Assembly: GCF_000419525.1 (NCBI RefSeq)
Contig: NZ_ATTE01000001.1
Span: 1,488,001 to 1,552,000, forward strand
DNA length: 64,000 nt
Direction of reading: 5' to 3'
Source: Leucothrix mucor DSM 2157
Lineage (GTDB): Bacteria > Pseudomonadota > Gammaproteobacteria > Thiotrichales > Thiotrichaceae
Under the pieces are notes generated by a model, which did no database searches, was not told where the DNA came from, and was given only the letters and a program-made list of their open reading frames with translations. Numbering within the stretch: position 1 is the first letter of the stretch; the number at the start of each line of letters is the position of its first letter. Position numbers and translations under genes: made by a program. This document shows, one piece after another, positions 36,426-46,019 of this stretch.

Positions 36426-37301
36426 ATGAACCGATGGACTGAAATCAAAACAGCGTATCAAGTTGCGCGCTCCGGCACCATTAGTGCAGCTGCAGAAGCG
36501 CTCGGCGTGCATCGAGCCACCGTACTTCGCCACATCGACTTATTAGAAAAAGAATTTGGTGAAAAGCTATTTCAGCGCAATGCGCGAGGCTATGTACCCA
36601 CTGAAGCGGGCTTAGATTTGATGCGCGTGGCACAAGCAACTGATGAGCAATTTAGCCAGTTGTTAGGCCGTACCCGTGGCCGCTCGGCAGAGCTTAGTGG
36701 TGAGTTTATTGTAACCTCATTGAGTATGGTGGCACCGGCTTTACTGCCTGCGCTAAAACAGTTTCAGGAAAACCATCCCAAGATTACCGTGCGCTATCTA
36801 ACCAGCGATAAGCTCTTTAAATTAGAATATGGTGAAGCGCATATTGCAGTACGCACTGGCCCGAAGCCCGATCAGCCGGATAATGTGGTTCAGCCATTTC
36901 TGACTCATCGCATAGGCATGTTTGCGCATAAGGATTATGTTGCTAAATACGGAATTCCTGCTGATGAAACCGAGTTTTCCAAACATGCCTTTATTGGTTT
37001 AGATGACCAGAACAGCAAACCGGCATTTCATCATTGGATGCTAAAACACGTGCCTGCTGAGAATGTGGTGTTTCGGTATAACGACTCGCTAGTTGGATTG
37101 CAGGCGGTGCTCAATGGCGTGGGGATTGCGTTTATGCTGACGCATCAGGCTAGCAGCTATCCTGATTTGGTACAGGTGTTTGAGTCGAAGCCGGATTGGG
37201 ATATTGAGCATTGGTTAGTGACGCATGGGAGTCTGCATCGGAGCCCGAAAGTGCAGGCGTTTTTGGCTATTTTGAAAGCAGGGAATACAGCGCCTGCTTA
37301 G
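36426..37301 (+). CDS. LysR-family transcription regulator
   Basis: 291 residues from ATG 36426 with AAAGGAG upstream; a start at 36396 would also be in frame but has no ribosome site. HTH: SGTISAAAEALGVHRATVLR. The effector domain includes GEFIVTSLSMVAPALLPALK and GVGIAFMLTHQASS. It is likely to control the divergent flavin reductase gene; that is inferred from layout. Confidence 0.85.
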   Translation: MNRWTEIKTAYQVARSGTISAAAEALGVHRATVLRHIDLLEKEFGEKLFQRNARGYVPTEAGLDLMRVAQATDEQFSQLLGRTRGRSAELSGEFIVTSLSMVAPALLPALKQFQENHPKITVRYLTSDKLFKLEYGEAHIAVRTGPKPDQPDNVVQPFLTHRIGMFAHKDYVAKYGIPADETEFSKHAFIGLDDQNSKPAFHHWMLKHVPAENVVFRYNDSLVGLQAVLNGVGIAFMLTHQASSYPDLVQVFESKPDWDIEHWLVTHGSLHRSPKVQAFLAILKAGNTAPA

Positions 37302-37404
37302 GCGGTTTCTTTAGGAATCCGTATGAAGTCATTCATTTGGAAAATGGGATATCACTCAGGAAAACCCTGAGTTAAAGTAGAGCTTCACACTCAGGATAGG
37401 AAAA

Positions 37405-38802
37405 ATGGAAGTAAAGCAAATAACGCTGCATAATATCGGGCGCTTTTCCGAGCTAACGCTGGATCTTGCTCCGCTTGAAGACTTAAAGGGCAATGTCACC
37501 GTACTGGTTGGTAATAATGGCTCAGGAAAAACGTCGATTCTGAAGTCTTTAGCAACCTCCCTAAGCTGGTTAGTCGCGCGAATCCAAAGTGAGCGTGGCG
37601 TCGGTACTCCAATTCCTGAGTTGGTCATTAAAAACGGAAAATCGTCTGCAGCTATTGAACTGGAAGTCTGTAACGATCGTGGTGATCCGTTTTGGGATGT
37701 TCTTGAAGATGACTCTGTTGAGTATCCTACCAATCCTCGTACTAACGTAAGTTGGAGCGTAACAAAAGCACGTAAAGGCCGTAAGGGTGAATTTAAAACG
37801 GACCTCTTGGGTGCAACCAATCTTGCAGGTTATTACCGTAGTTTACTCACTGAAAATGAAGATGCATCGCTGCCCTTAATCGCATTTTACTCAGTGGAAC
37901 GGGTAGTTATTGAGATCCCGCTAAAAATTCGAGGCAAACACAGCTTTCGTCAACTCGATGGCTATGATAAATCGTTGAGTCAGGGTGTTGATTTTCGACG
38001 TTTCTTTGAATGGTACAGAGAGCGTGAAGATACCGAAAACGAGTCGGGACTTTCGGAAGATGTATTTGAAAAAATTCGGGCAGTACTCGGTGATAATGAA
38101 GAAACTTGGGCAAAACTCAAAGAACTAAAAGCGTCAACCAAAGATCGACAACTAAATGCAGTAAGGTCGGCTTTGTACAATTTTATGCCTGAGTTTTCAA
38201 ACCTTCGTGTTAAACGCAAGCCGCGTCTACACATGGCCATTGATAAGGGAGATCTGACGCTGGATGTCGCACAGTTGTCACAAGGCGAAAAGTCTCTGAT
38301 GGCCTTAGTTGGTGATATTGCACGACGCTTGGCCGTTATGAATCCCGCCTTAGATAATCCGTTAATGGGGGACGGGGTGGTGCTGATTGATGAAGTGGAT
38401 ATGCATCTGCACCCGAAGTGGCAGCGCACTCTAGTTCAACAATTGACTACAACGTTTCCCAATTGCCAGTTTGTATTGACAACCCACTCGCCATTGGTAA
38501 TCAGCGACAGCAAAAATACCCTGACGTATATGATTGATGGCGACGACATTAAAAAGCTGCCTCCTTTGTATGGTGAAGATGCTAATACCGTGTTGTTGGA
38601 AATTATGGATACCGATGTCCGCAACGCTCAGATCAATATCAAACTGAATAATTTACTCGATGCGATTCATGATGCTGATATTGATACCGCAAATGAACTA
38701 TTGGACGGGCTGGAGGCTGAATTGCCCGCAAGCAATATGGAGCTAGCAAAAGCTCGGCTAATACTGCGTAAACAGGCGTTACGTCATGCGAAGAATCCTT
38801 AA
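37405..38802 (+). CDS. ptuA: PtuA-like AAA ATPase of a Septu defence system
   Basis: 465 residues, SMC/RecF-like ATPase. Opening MEVKQITLHNIGRFSELTLD, Walker A VGNNGSGKTSILK (about residue 38), signature LSQGEKSLMALVGDI, Walker B VVLIDEVDMHLHP, and D-loop/H-loop FVLTTHSPLVISDS. It is followed by an HNH nuclease gene that overlaps by 17 bp, the PtuA-PtuB arrangement. In Septu, PtuA holds and regulates the nuclease PtuB and the complex cuts phage or host nucleic acid. No reverse transcriptase or msr-like sequence precedes it, so it is not a retron version. Confidence 0.85.
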   Translation: MEVKQITLHNIGRFSELTLDLAPLEDLKGNVTVLVGNNGSGKTSILKSLATSLSWLVARIQSERGVGTPIPELVIKNGKSSAAIELEVCNDRGDPFWDVLEDDSVEYPTNPRTNVSWSVTKARKGRKGEFKTDLLGATNLAGYYRSLLTENEDASLPLIAFYSVERVVIEIPLKIRGKHSFRQLDGYDKSLSQGVDFRRFFEWYREREDTENESGLSEDVFEKIRAVLGDNEETWAKLKELKASTKDRQLNAVRSALYNFMPEFSNLRVKRKPRLHMAIDKGDLTLDVAQLSQGEKSLMALVGDIARRLAVMNPALDNPLMGDGVVLIDEVDMHLHPKWQRTLVQQLTTTFPNCQFVLTTHSPLVISDSKNTLTYMIDGDDIKKLPPLYGEDANTVLLEIMDTDVRNAQINIKLNNLLDAIHDADIDTANELLDGLEAELPASNMELAKARLILRKQALRHAKNP

Positions 38803-39433
38803 ACGCGAGGGCTTCGAGCCAGAGTTGCTGAGGCAATGGAAACGACATAATCCCAATAGCGATTATAAAGGCTTGACTGGTAAAGCAGGTCGCGAACTAC
38901 GTGTGGCAATTAGAAAAGCTTGCCTCGAAGAGCAGCTCTATCTCTGTGCCTATTGTGGTCAATCACTCTCTGGTGATGGTGACAGCATGAACGAACATGT
39001 TGAGGCAAGGCGGCTGGCCCCAAGTCGAAGTCTGGACTTTACGAATATTGTTGCTAGCTGTAAAACGCCAAAGCAGTGCGACGATGCACACGGCTCATTA
39101 CCACTGCCGCTCACCCCCTTTATGCCTGAGTGTGAATCTGAACTTGTGTTCAAGCTAAGCGGCCGGGTAGTCGGTACAACGCAACGGGCAACGGAAGCAA
39201 TCAAAGTACTAAATCTTGGTGATACGGAGCAAAATAACCGTAGCTTGATTGAGAAGCGAAGGAATCTTGTGAATGTCCTATTGTTTACCAATGGAGTGGA
39301 CCCTGAAGAGGGGTTGGAAGATAACGAGTTAATAGAGCTTATCATTGATGATATTTCACAAGCTGTTGATGGAAAGTTAGAGGCTTTCGCCCCCGTAGCT
39401 GTGAACATTTTGAATCAATGGATTGCGGGGTAA
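38786..39433 (+). CDS. ptuB: PtuB-like HNH nuclease of the Septu system
   Basis: 215 residues. The HNH region reads LCAYCGQSLSGDG, then EHVEARRLAPSR (catalytic His) and FTNIVASCKTPKQCDDAHG with metal Cys. An N-terminal basic segment MRRILKREGFEPE and a helical C-terminus complete the usual TIGR02646/PtuB layout. The start overlaps the ptuA end by 17 bp, so translation is coupled. It is the effector nuclease, held in check by PtuA. Confidence 0.85.
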   Translation: MRRILKREGFEPELLRQWKRHNPNSDYKGLTGKAGRELRVAIRKACLEEQLYLCAYCGQSLSGDGDSMNEHVEARRLAPSRSLDFTNIVASCKTPKQCDDAHGSLPLPLTPFMPECESELVFKLSGRVVGTTQRATEAIKVLNLGDTEQNNRSLIEKRRNLVNVLLFTNGVDPEEGLEDNELIELIIDDISQAVDGKLEAFAPVAVNILNQWIAG

Positions 39434-39650
39434 TGCCCATAATCCCTAGGGTTGTTGTTTAGAAAATCAGTATGACTAAGGTTGATCTGTATTACAAAAG
39501 AGCGTCTGCGGCCACTATCAGAATCCTCAATGTCTAAATAAACCACCAAACACCCAGCTAGTCGGGAAAAGTTGAGTCCACGCCACTCATAGTCTCTAAT
39601 CCCGATTAGTTATAAACCCCAGAAAAATAAAATGATAAGGGAGTTTTTGT

Positions 39651-40832
39651 TTGGAAAATCAGATCCGTGTCGACTGTATCGATTGTGTCGAGCAGTTTCG
39701 TGCACTTCATTCGCAGTGGAATACGCTGGTCGAGCAGTCTATCCATCCGCAGCCGTTTCTTCTATGGGAATGGATTTTCACGTGGTGGGAAGTCTACCAA
39801 AAGCCTGATTACCGCCTGTTAGTTTTAGCGGTTTACGACGGCGACAAGCTGCTGGCGATTGCGCCATTTTATATCGATAACTCCCATTGGATGTTGCGCG
39901 GTCGTCTGCGCATGTTAGGTGAGGGCGAGCATCGCGATGATGAAGTAGTCAGCCATTATCCTGATGTCATCTCGCTAGCCGAATCACGCCCCGTGGTCGT
40001 TAGTGCGCTGGTGGAATACTTACTCACCCATGAGCAAGATTGGAATATCGGTCAGTTCCGTTTCATGCTGGGTAACTCTGTCCTGTCCGACATGCAGCAG
40101 AAGCTCTCTAAAGCCTTCGATCATTATACCGTGAGCAGTAGCAACTCCTATGCGATCCAATTGCCGGATAATGCGGAGGAGTATGTGCAAAGCCTCAGTA
40201 AGTCCATGCGCAAGCAGTTCCGTTCACGGCTAACGCGTATGCAGAATGCCGGTGATATTGAAATTCGCTCCGCCAATGACTTTGATGACCCACATGAAGC
40301 GCTGGAGATTTTAGAGCGCCTGCATCGCGACCGCTGGCAGGATAGGGATAGCTCCAGTATTTTCGACTCAGGGCCATTTAAAACCTTCCATCAAACCCTG
40401 TTCAATCGATTGCTGGATAAGGGCATTATTGATATCCGAGTGATGTATCACGATGGTGAGCCCATCGCCGCGGTCCATAACTTTAACTTCAAGCAGCGCT
40501 GTTATAGCTATCAAAGTGGTTTCAGTAGTCAGGATGACAAGCGATTTTCACCGATGGTGGTGTTCGATATTCTGGAAATTCAGGCAATGGCGGATGAAGG
40601 TTATCACCAGTACGATTATTTGAGTGCCGATGGTGATCAGTCTTACAAGTCACGCTTTAAGTGCGAGTCAGAGCCAGTATACGAAACCTTATGGCTTAAG
40701 CGCGGTTGGCAATCGATTACTATGCGCAGCTACCGCCGTTTACGCGCTTTGGTAGGGCGGCAGTTGCGAGCCTTAAAAGCCGCAGAGCTGCCAAAGCCGG
40801 TTGCCAAATTATTGGCTAGCTTTCATCACTAA
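39651..40832 (+). CDS. CelD/BcsL-type GNAT acyltransferase
   Basis: 393 residues with two GNAT-like halves: RLLVLAVYDGDKLLAIAPF in the first; KSMRKQFRSRLTRMQNAG, then GEPIAAVHNFNF and YQSGFSSQDDKRFSPMVV in the second. This is the BcsL/CelD layout (PF13480), seen in enzymes that act on cell-envelope or cellulose modification. The start is TTG at 39651, with AAGGGAG eight bases before it; no ATG fits better. The 217 bp before it hold no gene I can support. The 3' end overlaps the convergent tcdA by 17 bp. Confidence 0.8.
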   Translation: MENQIRVDCIDCVEQFRALHSQWNTLVEQSIHPQPFLLWEWIFTWWEVYQKPDYRLLVLAVYDGDKLLAIAPFYIDNSHWMLRGRLRMLGEGEHRDDEVVSHYPDVISLAESRPVVVSALVEYLLTHEQDWNIGQFRFMLGNSVLSDMQQKLSKAFDHYTVSSSNSYAIQLPDNAEEYVQSLSKSMRKQFRSRLTRMQNAGDIEIRSANDFDDPHEALEILERLHRDRWQDRDSSSIFDSGPFKTFHQTLFNRLLDKGIIDIRVMYHDGEPIAAVHNFNFKQRCYSYQSGFSSQDDKRFSPMVVFDILEIQAMADEGYHQYDYLSADGDQSYKSRFKCESEPVYETLWLKRGWQSITMRSYRRLRALVGRQLRALKAAELPKPVAKLLASFHH

Positions 40833-41616
40833 CCGGTTTAGCTGTTAAGCGCTTTAACACTTCAGAGACCGCCAGCAATGCAAAGCTTGCGGTCACCGTC
40901 ATACAAGAGCCTAAGCCACCGGCGCATGATAAGTTCGTACCGGTTCCGGAAGGCTTGTTATAACTAAATGAGCCTTCATCCGTTGCATAGCGCTGCGCTT
41001 CCTCAGAGTACACACACAACACCCCAAAGCGACGTTTCAGATTTGTACTAAAGTCATATTCCATACGAAGCAGTTTTCGGGTTCTGGAGAGCAGGGGATC
41101 TTGCTTGGTTTGGCTGAGATCAGCGACCTTAATTAGGCTGGGGTCTATCTGCCCGCCGGCACCGCCTAAGGTAATCACTTTAATCTTCTTACGTTTGCAG
41201 TGATTGATCAGTGCGGCTTTAACCCGCGAGCTATCAATGCAGTCAATCACAAAGTCCAGATTCTCCCCCAGAAAGGTCGCGGTATTTTCTTCGGTAATGA
41301 AGTCGTCTATGATATTAATCATGCAGTTCGGGTTAATTTCACGAATGCGATCGGCCAGAACGGCGGTTTTATCTCTACCTAAGGTGCTGGTCATAGCCGG
41401 GAGCTGGCGGTTAATGTTAGACTCCGCCACCACGTCCAAATCAATCAGGGTAATTTCGCCGATGGCGCTACGAGCTAATGCCTCGCAAGCCCATGAGCCA
41501 ACACCACCAACCCCGATGACACACACGTGGCTATTGGCTAATTGTTGTAAGCCGTGATCGCCATACAGGCGGGCGATCCCACCGAAGCGGCGTTGCCAAT
41601 CGGCATTTTGTGTCAT
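40816..41616 (-). CDS. tcdA: tRNA threonylcarbamoyladenosine dehydratase
   Basis: 266 residues from ATG 41616, preceded by GGAG (the ATG at 41628 gives four extra residues). E1/ThiF-like fold: VCVIGVGGVGSWACEALARS nucleotide loop, LIDLDVVAESNINRQ, DKTAVLADRIREINP, and the DFVIDCIDS strand. TcdA uses ATP to cyclise t6A37 in tRNAs reading ANN codons. Length and motifs are those of the gammaproteobacterial enzyme. Confidence 0.92.
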   Translation of the reverse strand: MTQNADWQRRFGGIARLYGDHGLQQLANSHVCVIGVGGVGSWACEALARSAIGEITLIDLDVVAESNINRQLPAMTSTLGRDKTAVLADRIREINPNCMINIIDDFITEENTATFLGENLDFVIDCIDSSRVKAALINHCKRKKIKVITLGGAGGQIDPSLIKVADLSQTKQDPLLSRTRKLLRMEYDFSTNLKRRFGVLCVYSEEAQRYATDEGSFSYNKPSGTGTNLSCAGGLGSCMTVTASFALLAVSEVLKRLTAKPVSDES

Positions 41617-41858
41617 TTGACTCTCCATTTGTGGTAAGGCGGCGGATTATTTTTAAAAATCTTGCCAATTACAACATAATTTCTTAGCACTGGAGGGTGG
41701 TTTTTGGTTAGAATACCCCGTTTTCCAAGCTGGACAAACAGCCACCTACGTTAAGCGATTGATTTACTTGACGGTTGCGGGCTGGGTTGTTGAGAGTATT
41801 AAACAACTTACAACAGCGCCAGTAATTTTTTTCGCCTGACAATATTTAGAGTACAGAC

Positions 41859-43943
41859 ATGAAAGACCTAACGCGTTACCGCAACATTGGTATTTTTGCC
41901 CATGTTGATGCGGGTAAAACAACCACTACTGAACGTATCCTGAGCTTGACTGGAAAAATCCACAAGATCGGTGAGGTTCATGACGGTGAATCGACCACTG
42001 ACTTCATGGAGCAGGAAGCGGAGCGTGGTATTACTATCCAGTCTGCAGCAGTAAGCTGTGAGTGGAAAGGCCATCGTTTAAACGTTATCGATACACCGGG
42101 CCACGTTGACTTCACAGTTGAAGTTTATCGTTCTCTGAAAGTACTTGATGGCGGCGTAGGTGTATTTTGTGGATCTGGTGGTGTAGAGCCACAGTCAGAG
42201 ACTAACTGGCGCTATGCGAACGATTCAGAAGTAGCACGTGTTATCTTTGTTAACAAATTAGACCGTCTGGGTGCTGACTTCTTCCGTGTTGTAAAGCAGG
42301 TTGAAGACGTACTGGCTGCTCGCCCGTTAATCATGGTTCTACCAATTGGCCGCGAAGATGACTTCGTTGGTGTGGTTGACCTGTTGACTCGCAAAGCTTG
42401 GGTTTGGGATGGTTCTGGTGACCCAACTAAGTACACAATCGAAGACGTTCCAGCCGATATGGTTGATCAGGTAGAAGAGTACCGTGAGAAGCTAATCGAA
42501 ACGGCTGTTGAAATGGATGATGACGCAATGGAGCTGTACCTTGACGGTACTGAGCCAGAAATGGACGTTATCAAGAAGTGTATCCGTAAGGGTACTCGTG
42601 ACTTGTCATTCTTCCCAACATACTGTGGTTCTGCGTTTAAGAACAAAGGTGTTCAGTTGGTACTGGATGCAGTTGTTGATTACCTGCCTAACCCGGTTGA
42701 AGTTGATCCTCAGCCAGAAGTGGACGAGGAAGGTAACGAGACCGGTCAATTCGCAATTGTTGATCCAGATAAGCCATTGCGCGCATTGGCATTTAAGATC
42801 ATGGATGACCGTTACGGTGCCCTGACCTTTATCCGTATTTACTCTGGCCGTCTTGAAAAGGGTCAGACTATCCTGAACAGCTTCACTGGTAAGACTGAGC
42901 GTATCGGTCGTATCGTTGAGATGTCAGCGGATGATCGTATCGAGCTAGACTCTGCACAAGCTGGTGACATCGTTGCTGTCTTGGGTATGAAGAACGTTCA
43001 GACTGGTCACACCTTATGTGATCCTAAGTTCCCAGCAACACTTGAGCCAATGGTGTTCCCAGAGCCAGTTATCTCTATCGCAGTAGCGCCTAAAGATAAA
43101 GCCGGTGCTGAGAAGATGGGTATCGCAATCGGTAAGATGGTTGCTGAAGATCCTACGTTCCAGGTTGAGACTGACGAAGATTCTGGTGAGACAATCCTTA
43201 AAGGAATGGGTGAGCTTCACCTGGACATTAAGATTGACATCATGAAGCGTACTCACGGTGTTGACGTTGTTGTTGGTAAGCCTCAGGTTGCATACCGCGA
43301 AACAATTACTCAGTCTTGTGAAGACAGCTACACGCACAAGAAGCAGTCTGGTGGTTCTGGACAGTTCGGTAAGATCGACTACATCATCGAGCCAAACGAG
43401 CCAGGCGAAGGTTTCGCATTCGAGTCTAAGGTTACCGGTGGTAACGTTCCTCGCGAATTCTGGCCTGCTGTTGAGAAAGGTTTCAAAACAAGCATGGTTA
43501 AAGGTGTGCTTGCTGGATTCCCATGCTTAGACGTTAAAGTAACGCTAATCGATGGTGCTTTCCACGCGGTTGACTCCTCTGCACTAGCGTTTGAAATTGC
43601 TGCTAAAGGCGCATACCGTCAATCGATCCCTAAGGCTGGTCCTCAGTTGATCGAGCCAATCATGGCAGTTGACGTGTTTACTCCTGAAGATCACGTTGGT
43701 GATGTTATCGGTGACCTTAACCGTCGTCGCGGCATGATCAAGTCTCAGGAATCTGGCCCAACGGGTGTTCGTATTAAAGCGGAAGTCCCATTGAGCGAAA
43801 TGTTTGGTTACATCGGTGACTTGCGTACTATGACTTCTGGTCGTGGTCAGTTCTCTATGGAGTTCGCGCACTACTCACCATGTCCTAAGAACGTTTCTGA
43901 AGCAGTAATCAAAGAGACTAAAGAGCGCGAAGCAGCTAAGTAA
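41859..43943 (+). CDS. fusA: Elongation factor G paralogue (EF-G 2 type)
   Basis: 694 residues. GTP-binding motifs are intact: [13 protein letters not shown] (G1), RGITIQSAA (switch I), DTPGHVDF (G3), NKLDR (G4, Leu where fusA has Met). Domain IV loop and C-terminal [14 protein letters not shown] end are present ([15 protein letters not shown]). The opening [20 protein letters not shown] resembles the second EF-G found in Vibrio and Shewanella rather than str-operon fusA. No rpsL, rpsG or tuf lies nearby. Its codons differ from neighbours (many preferred GGT, CGT, GTT), suggesting strong expression. It may serve ribosome recycling or translocation in stress. Confidence 0.9.
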   Translation: MKDLTRYRNIGIFAHVDAGKTTTTERILSLTGKIHKIGEVHDGESTTDFMEQEAERGITIQSAAVSCEWKGHRLNVIDTPGHVDFTVEVYRSLKVLDGGVGVFCGSGGVEPQSETNWRYANDSEVARVIFVNKLDRLGADFFRVVKQVEDVLAARPLIMVLPIGREDDFVGVVDLLTRKAWVWDGSGDPTKYTIEDVPADMVDQVEEYREKLIETAVEMDDDAMELYLDGTEPEMDVIKKCIRKGTRDLSFFPTYCGSAFKNKGVQLVLDAVVDYLPNPVEVDPQPEVDEEGNETGQFAIVDPDKPLRALAFKIMDDRYGALTFIRIYSGRLEKGQTILNSFTGKTERIGRIVEMSADDRIELDSAQAGDIVAVLGMKNVQTGHTLCDPKFPATLEPMVFPEPVISIAVAPKDKAGAEKMGIAIGKMVAEDPTFQVETDEDSGETILKGMGELHLDIKIDIMKRTHGVDVVVGKPQVAYRETITQSCEDSYTHKKQSGGSGQFGKIDYIIEPNEPGEGFAFESKVTGGNVPREFWPAVEKGFKTSMVKGVLAGFPCLDVKVTLIDGAFHAVDSSALAFEIAAKGAYRQSIPKAGPQLIEPIMAVDVFTPEDHVGDVIGDLNRRRGMIKSQESGPTGVRIKAEVPLSEMFGYIGDLRTMTSGRGQFSMEFAHYSPCPKNVSEAVIKETKEREAAK

Positions 43944-43972
43944 TAGCGGCTAAACGTTTGAGTTAGACAAAG

Positions 43973-43999
43973 GCGGCCGGATTTATTCCGGCCGCTTTT
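43973..43999 (+). terminator. Rho-independent terminator after EF-G
   Basis: GCGGCCGG (43973-43980) pairs perfectly with CCGGCCGC (43988-43995) over the loop ATTTATT, then TTTT. It sits 30 bp past the EF-G stop. Confidence 0.93.
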
Positions 44000-44024
44000 G
44001 GTTTTGGGGTTAGGAGAAAAGCTT

Positions 44025-44705
44025 ATGAATACAACAGTAGACCTGCATCCGAGCTGGTTAGCGGTGATTAAATCCGAATTTGATCAGCCATACATGCAAC
44101 AACTCAAAACTTTTTTGGCGCAAGAAAAAGCCGCCCACAAGACAATTCTGCCGCACAGTTCATTATGGTTTAATGCGCTGAACAGCACGCCGTTTGATCA
44201 GGTCAAAGTCGTGATCTTAGGGCAAGACCCATACCCAACCCCCGGCCATGCTCATGGCTTATGTTTTTCGGCAATGCCGGAAGTCAAACCCTTACCTAAG
44301 TCGCTGCAAAATATTAATAAAGAACTAATTGACGATTTAGGTATCAATAATACACACGCCGCGTATCTGCAGCCGTGGGCTGAGCAGGGCGTGTTTTTAT
44401 TAAATGCTGTTCTGACTGTTGAAGCAGGCAATGCCAATTCGCACCAAGGGAAGGGCTGGGAAGGCTTTACGGATGCGATCATTCGTGCAATAAATGAACA
44501 AGCCGAATCAGTGGTATTTATCCTCTGGGGTAGCTACGCACAAAAGAAAGCCGCCTTTATTGATGCCGATAAGCATTGTGTCATTAAAAGCGCTCACCCC
44601 TCGCCATTAGCGGCTTATCGCGGATTTTGGGGCAGCAAACCGTTTTCAAAGACGAATGACTACCTGCAACAGCATGGTAAAACACCCATAAACTGGCAGC
44701 TGTAA
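44025..44705 (+). CDS. ung: Uracil-DNA glycosylase
   Basis: 226 residues from ATG 44025 with TAGGAGA upstream. Family 1 UDG motifs: [17 protein letters not shown] with the catalytic Asp and Pro-Tyr, [11 protein letters not shown], and the leucine loop [13 protein letters not shown] with catalytic His. It removes uracil from DNA to start base excision repair. Length matches E. coli Ung. It follows EF-G behind a terminator, so it has its own promoter. Confidence 0.95.
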   Translation: MNTTVDLHPSWLAVIKSEFDQPYMQQLKTFLAQEKAAHKTILPHSSLWFNALNSTPFDQVKVVILGQDPYPTPGHAHGLCFSAMPEVKPLPKSLQNINKELIDDLGINNTHAAYLQPWAEQGVFLLNAVLTVEAGNANSHQGKGWEGFTDAIIRAINEQAESVVFILWGSYAQKKAAFIDADKHCVIKSAHPSPLAAYRGFWGSKPFSKTNDYLQQHGKTPINWQL

Positions 44706-44778
44706 GCGACCTTCTATAGGGGAACATAGCCATCAGCCGCCATTAAAAATAAGGCCAACGCCAAGGATTAGGTAAGCG

Positions 44779-45903
44779 ATGCAATATCGGGCAGAAATTG
44801 ACGGACTCAGGGCAGTAGCGGTGATTCCCGTTGTGCTGTTTCATGCGGGCATTGCCGGTTTTGGTGGTGGCTTTGTGGGAGTCGATATTTTCTTTGTAAT
44901 CAGTGGCTATCTGATTACCTCCATTATTTTAAACGAGCAAGCCAAGGACAGTTTTACGCTGGCAGGCTTTTACGAGCGACGAGTGCGGCGTATTCTTCCT
45001 GCACTCATGCTAGTGATGCTACTCAGTATTATTGGCGCATGGCAGCTACTACTGCCGGAAGAGCTGGTCGATTACGGGCAAAGCCTCGCCGCCGTGGGAC
45101 TGTTCGCCTCCAACTTTCTATTTTGGATGCAGAGTGATTACTTCGCTCAAACCTCTGAATACCTTCCTCTGCTACATACTTGGAGCTTGGCGGTTGAGGA
45201 ACAGTTCTACTTAGTCTTCCCGCTGTTTATGATCTGGAGTATTGCCTGGTTTAAAGCCAAGCGCTTAGCCGTATTAGTGATAGTGGGTATCGCCAGTTTG
45301 CTATTTAGTGAATGGGCATGGCGTAATGCGCCGGAAGCCAATTTCTTCTTAATTCCATCGCGCGCTTGGGAGTTAATGGCGGGTGTGTTCTGCGCTTTTT
45401 ACTTGCAGCATAGCCAGTTAAACAACACCACACTCAAGCAAGTGGGCAGCGGCGCGGGTTTATTAATGCTGCTGTACTCGATCACCATTTTCGATAAAAC
45501 CATTCCATTTCCAAGCCTGTATGCCTTAGTCCCGGTGCTGGGTACGGCATTGATTATTCTGTGTGCGGATAAGCACACGTTGGTGGGCAAGCTGCTGTCA
45601 TTCCCGCTGCTGGTTGGTATCGGGCTGATCTCTTACAGTGCGTACCTTTGGCATCAGCCACTGTTTGTGTATGCGCGCCTGAACGATATGCAAGAGTTGC
45701 CAGTGACTACGTTACTCGGGCTGAGCGTGTTGTCTTTTGTACTGGCCTACCTCAGCTGGCGATGGGTAGAAAAGCCATTCCGTAATCGCAACTTCCTAAG
45801 CCGTGCACAAGTGCTGTGGATTGCTTTTGGCTGTAGCGTGCTGCTCATTGCGATTGGTGGTGTGCTGATTGTGGGTGAGGGCTTTAGCGCTCGCTTTGCT
45901 TAA
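44779..45903 (+). CDS. Acyltransferase-3 membrane protein lacking the SGNH domain
   Basis: 374 residues with ten to eleven hydrophobic helices. N-terminal AEIDGLRAVAVIPVVLFHAG with catalytic His, GGGFVGVDIFFVISGYLI, FYERRVRRILPALML, and the conserved WSLAVEEQFYLVFPLF. It ends GGVLIVGEGFSARFA, exactly the linker where longer OafA-like proteins continue into a periplasmic SGNH domain. The family moves acetyl groups to sugars of the outer surface. A separate SGNH gene lies 2.3 kb downstream (48196). Split or secondary partners would explain this; see findings. Confidence 0.88.
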   Translation: MQYRAEIDGLRAVAVIPVVLFHAGIAGFGGGFVGVDIFFVISGYLITSIILNEQAKDSFTLAGFYERRVRRILPALMLVMLLSIIGAWQLLLPEELVDYGQSLAAVGLFASNFLFWMQSDYFAQTSEYLPLLHTWSLAVEEQFYLVFPLFMIWSIAWFKAKRLAVLVIVGIASLLFSEWAWRNAPEANFFLIPSRAWELMAGVFCAFYLQHSQLNNTTLKQVGSGAGLLMLLYSITIFDKTIPFPSLYALVPVLGTALIILCADKHTLVGKLLSFPLLVGIGLISYSAYLWHQPLFVYARLNDMQELPVTTLLGLSVLSFVLAYLSWRWVEKPFRNRNFLSRAQVLWIAFGCSVLLIAIGGVLIVGEGFSARFA

Positions 45904-45914
45904 CAAGGAATTTT

Positions 45915-45953
45915 CTGGGTGACTGCTTTATTAATTACCAAATGGTCACCCAG
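45915..45953. terminator. Stem-loop after the acyltransferase gene
   Basis: CTGGGTGAC (45915-45923) and GTCACCCAG (45945-45953) are perfect 9-bp arms with a 21-base AT-rich loop, 12 bp after the stop. There is no T-run, so it may be Rho-dependent or an operator. Confidence 0.4.
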
Positions 45954-46019
45954 ATCCCTTGCCACTTACTGGTGCTTCAGGAATGATACGGATTCTTTCA
46001 TTCAGAGGCATTGCGTTCC

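Noticed and set aside
37405..39433. Retron with ATPase-HNH effector (Ec78 type)
   Set aside because: No reverse transcriptase and no msr/msd-like inverted structure lies within several hundred bases on either side.
39434..39650. Possible small RNA or attachment site upstream of the acyltransferase gene
   Set aside because: Only an imperfect 9-base inverted pair (CTAGTCGGG/CCCGATTAG); no duplication, integrase or terminator.
42508..42825. Plus-strand frame inside EF-G
   Set aside because: A shadow frame in a strongly coding gene; no start signal and no family features.
41859..43943. Ribosomal protection protein (TetM-type) or str-operon EF-G
   Set aside because: It has full EF-G motifs and length with EF-G 2 type N-terminus; no rps genes adjacent and no resistance-specific loops.
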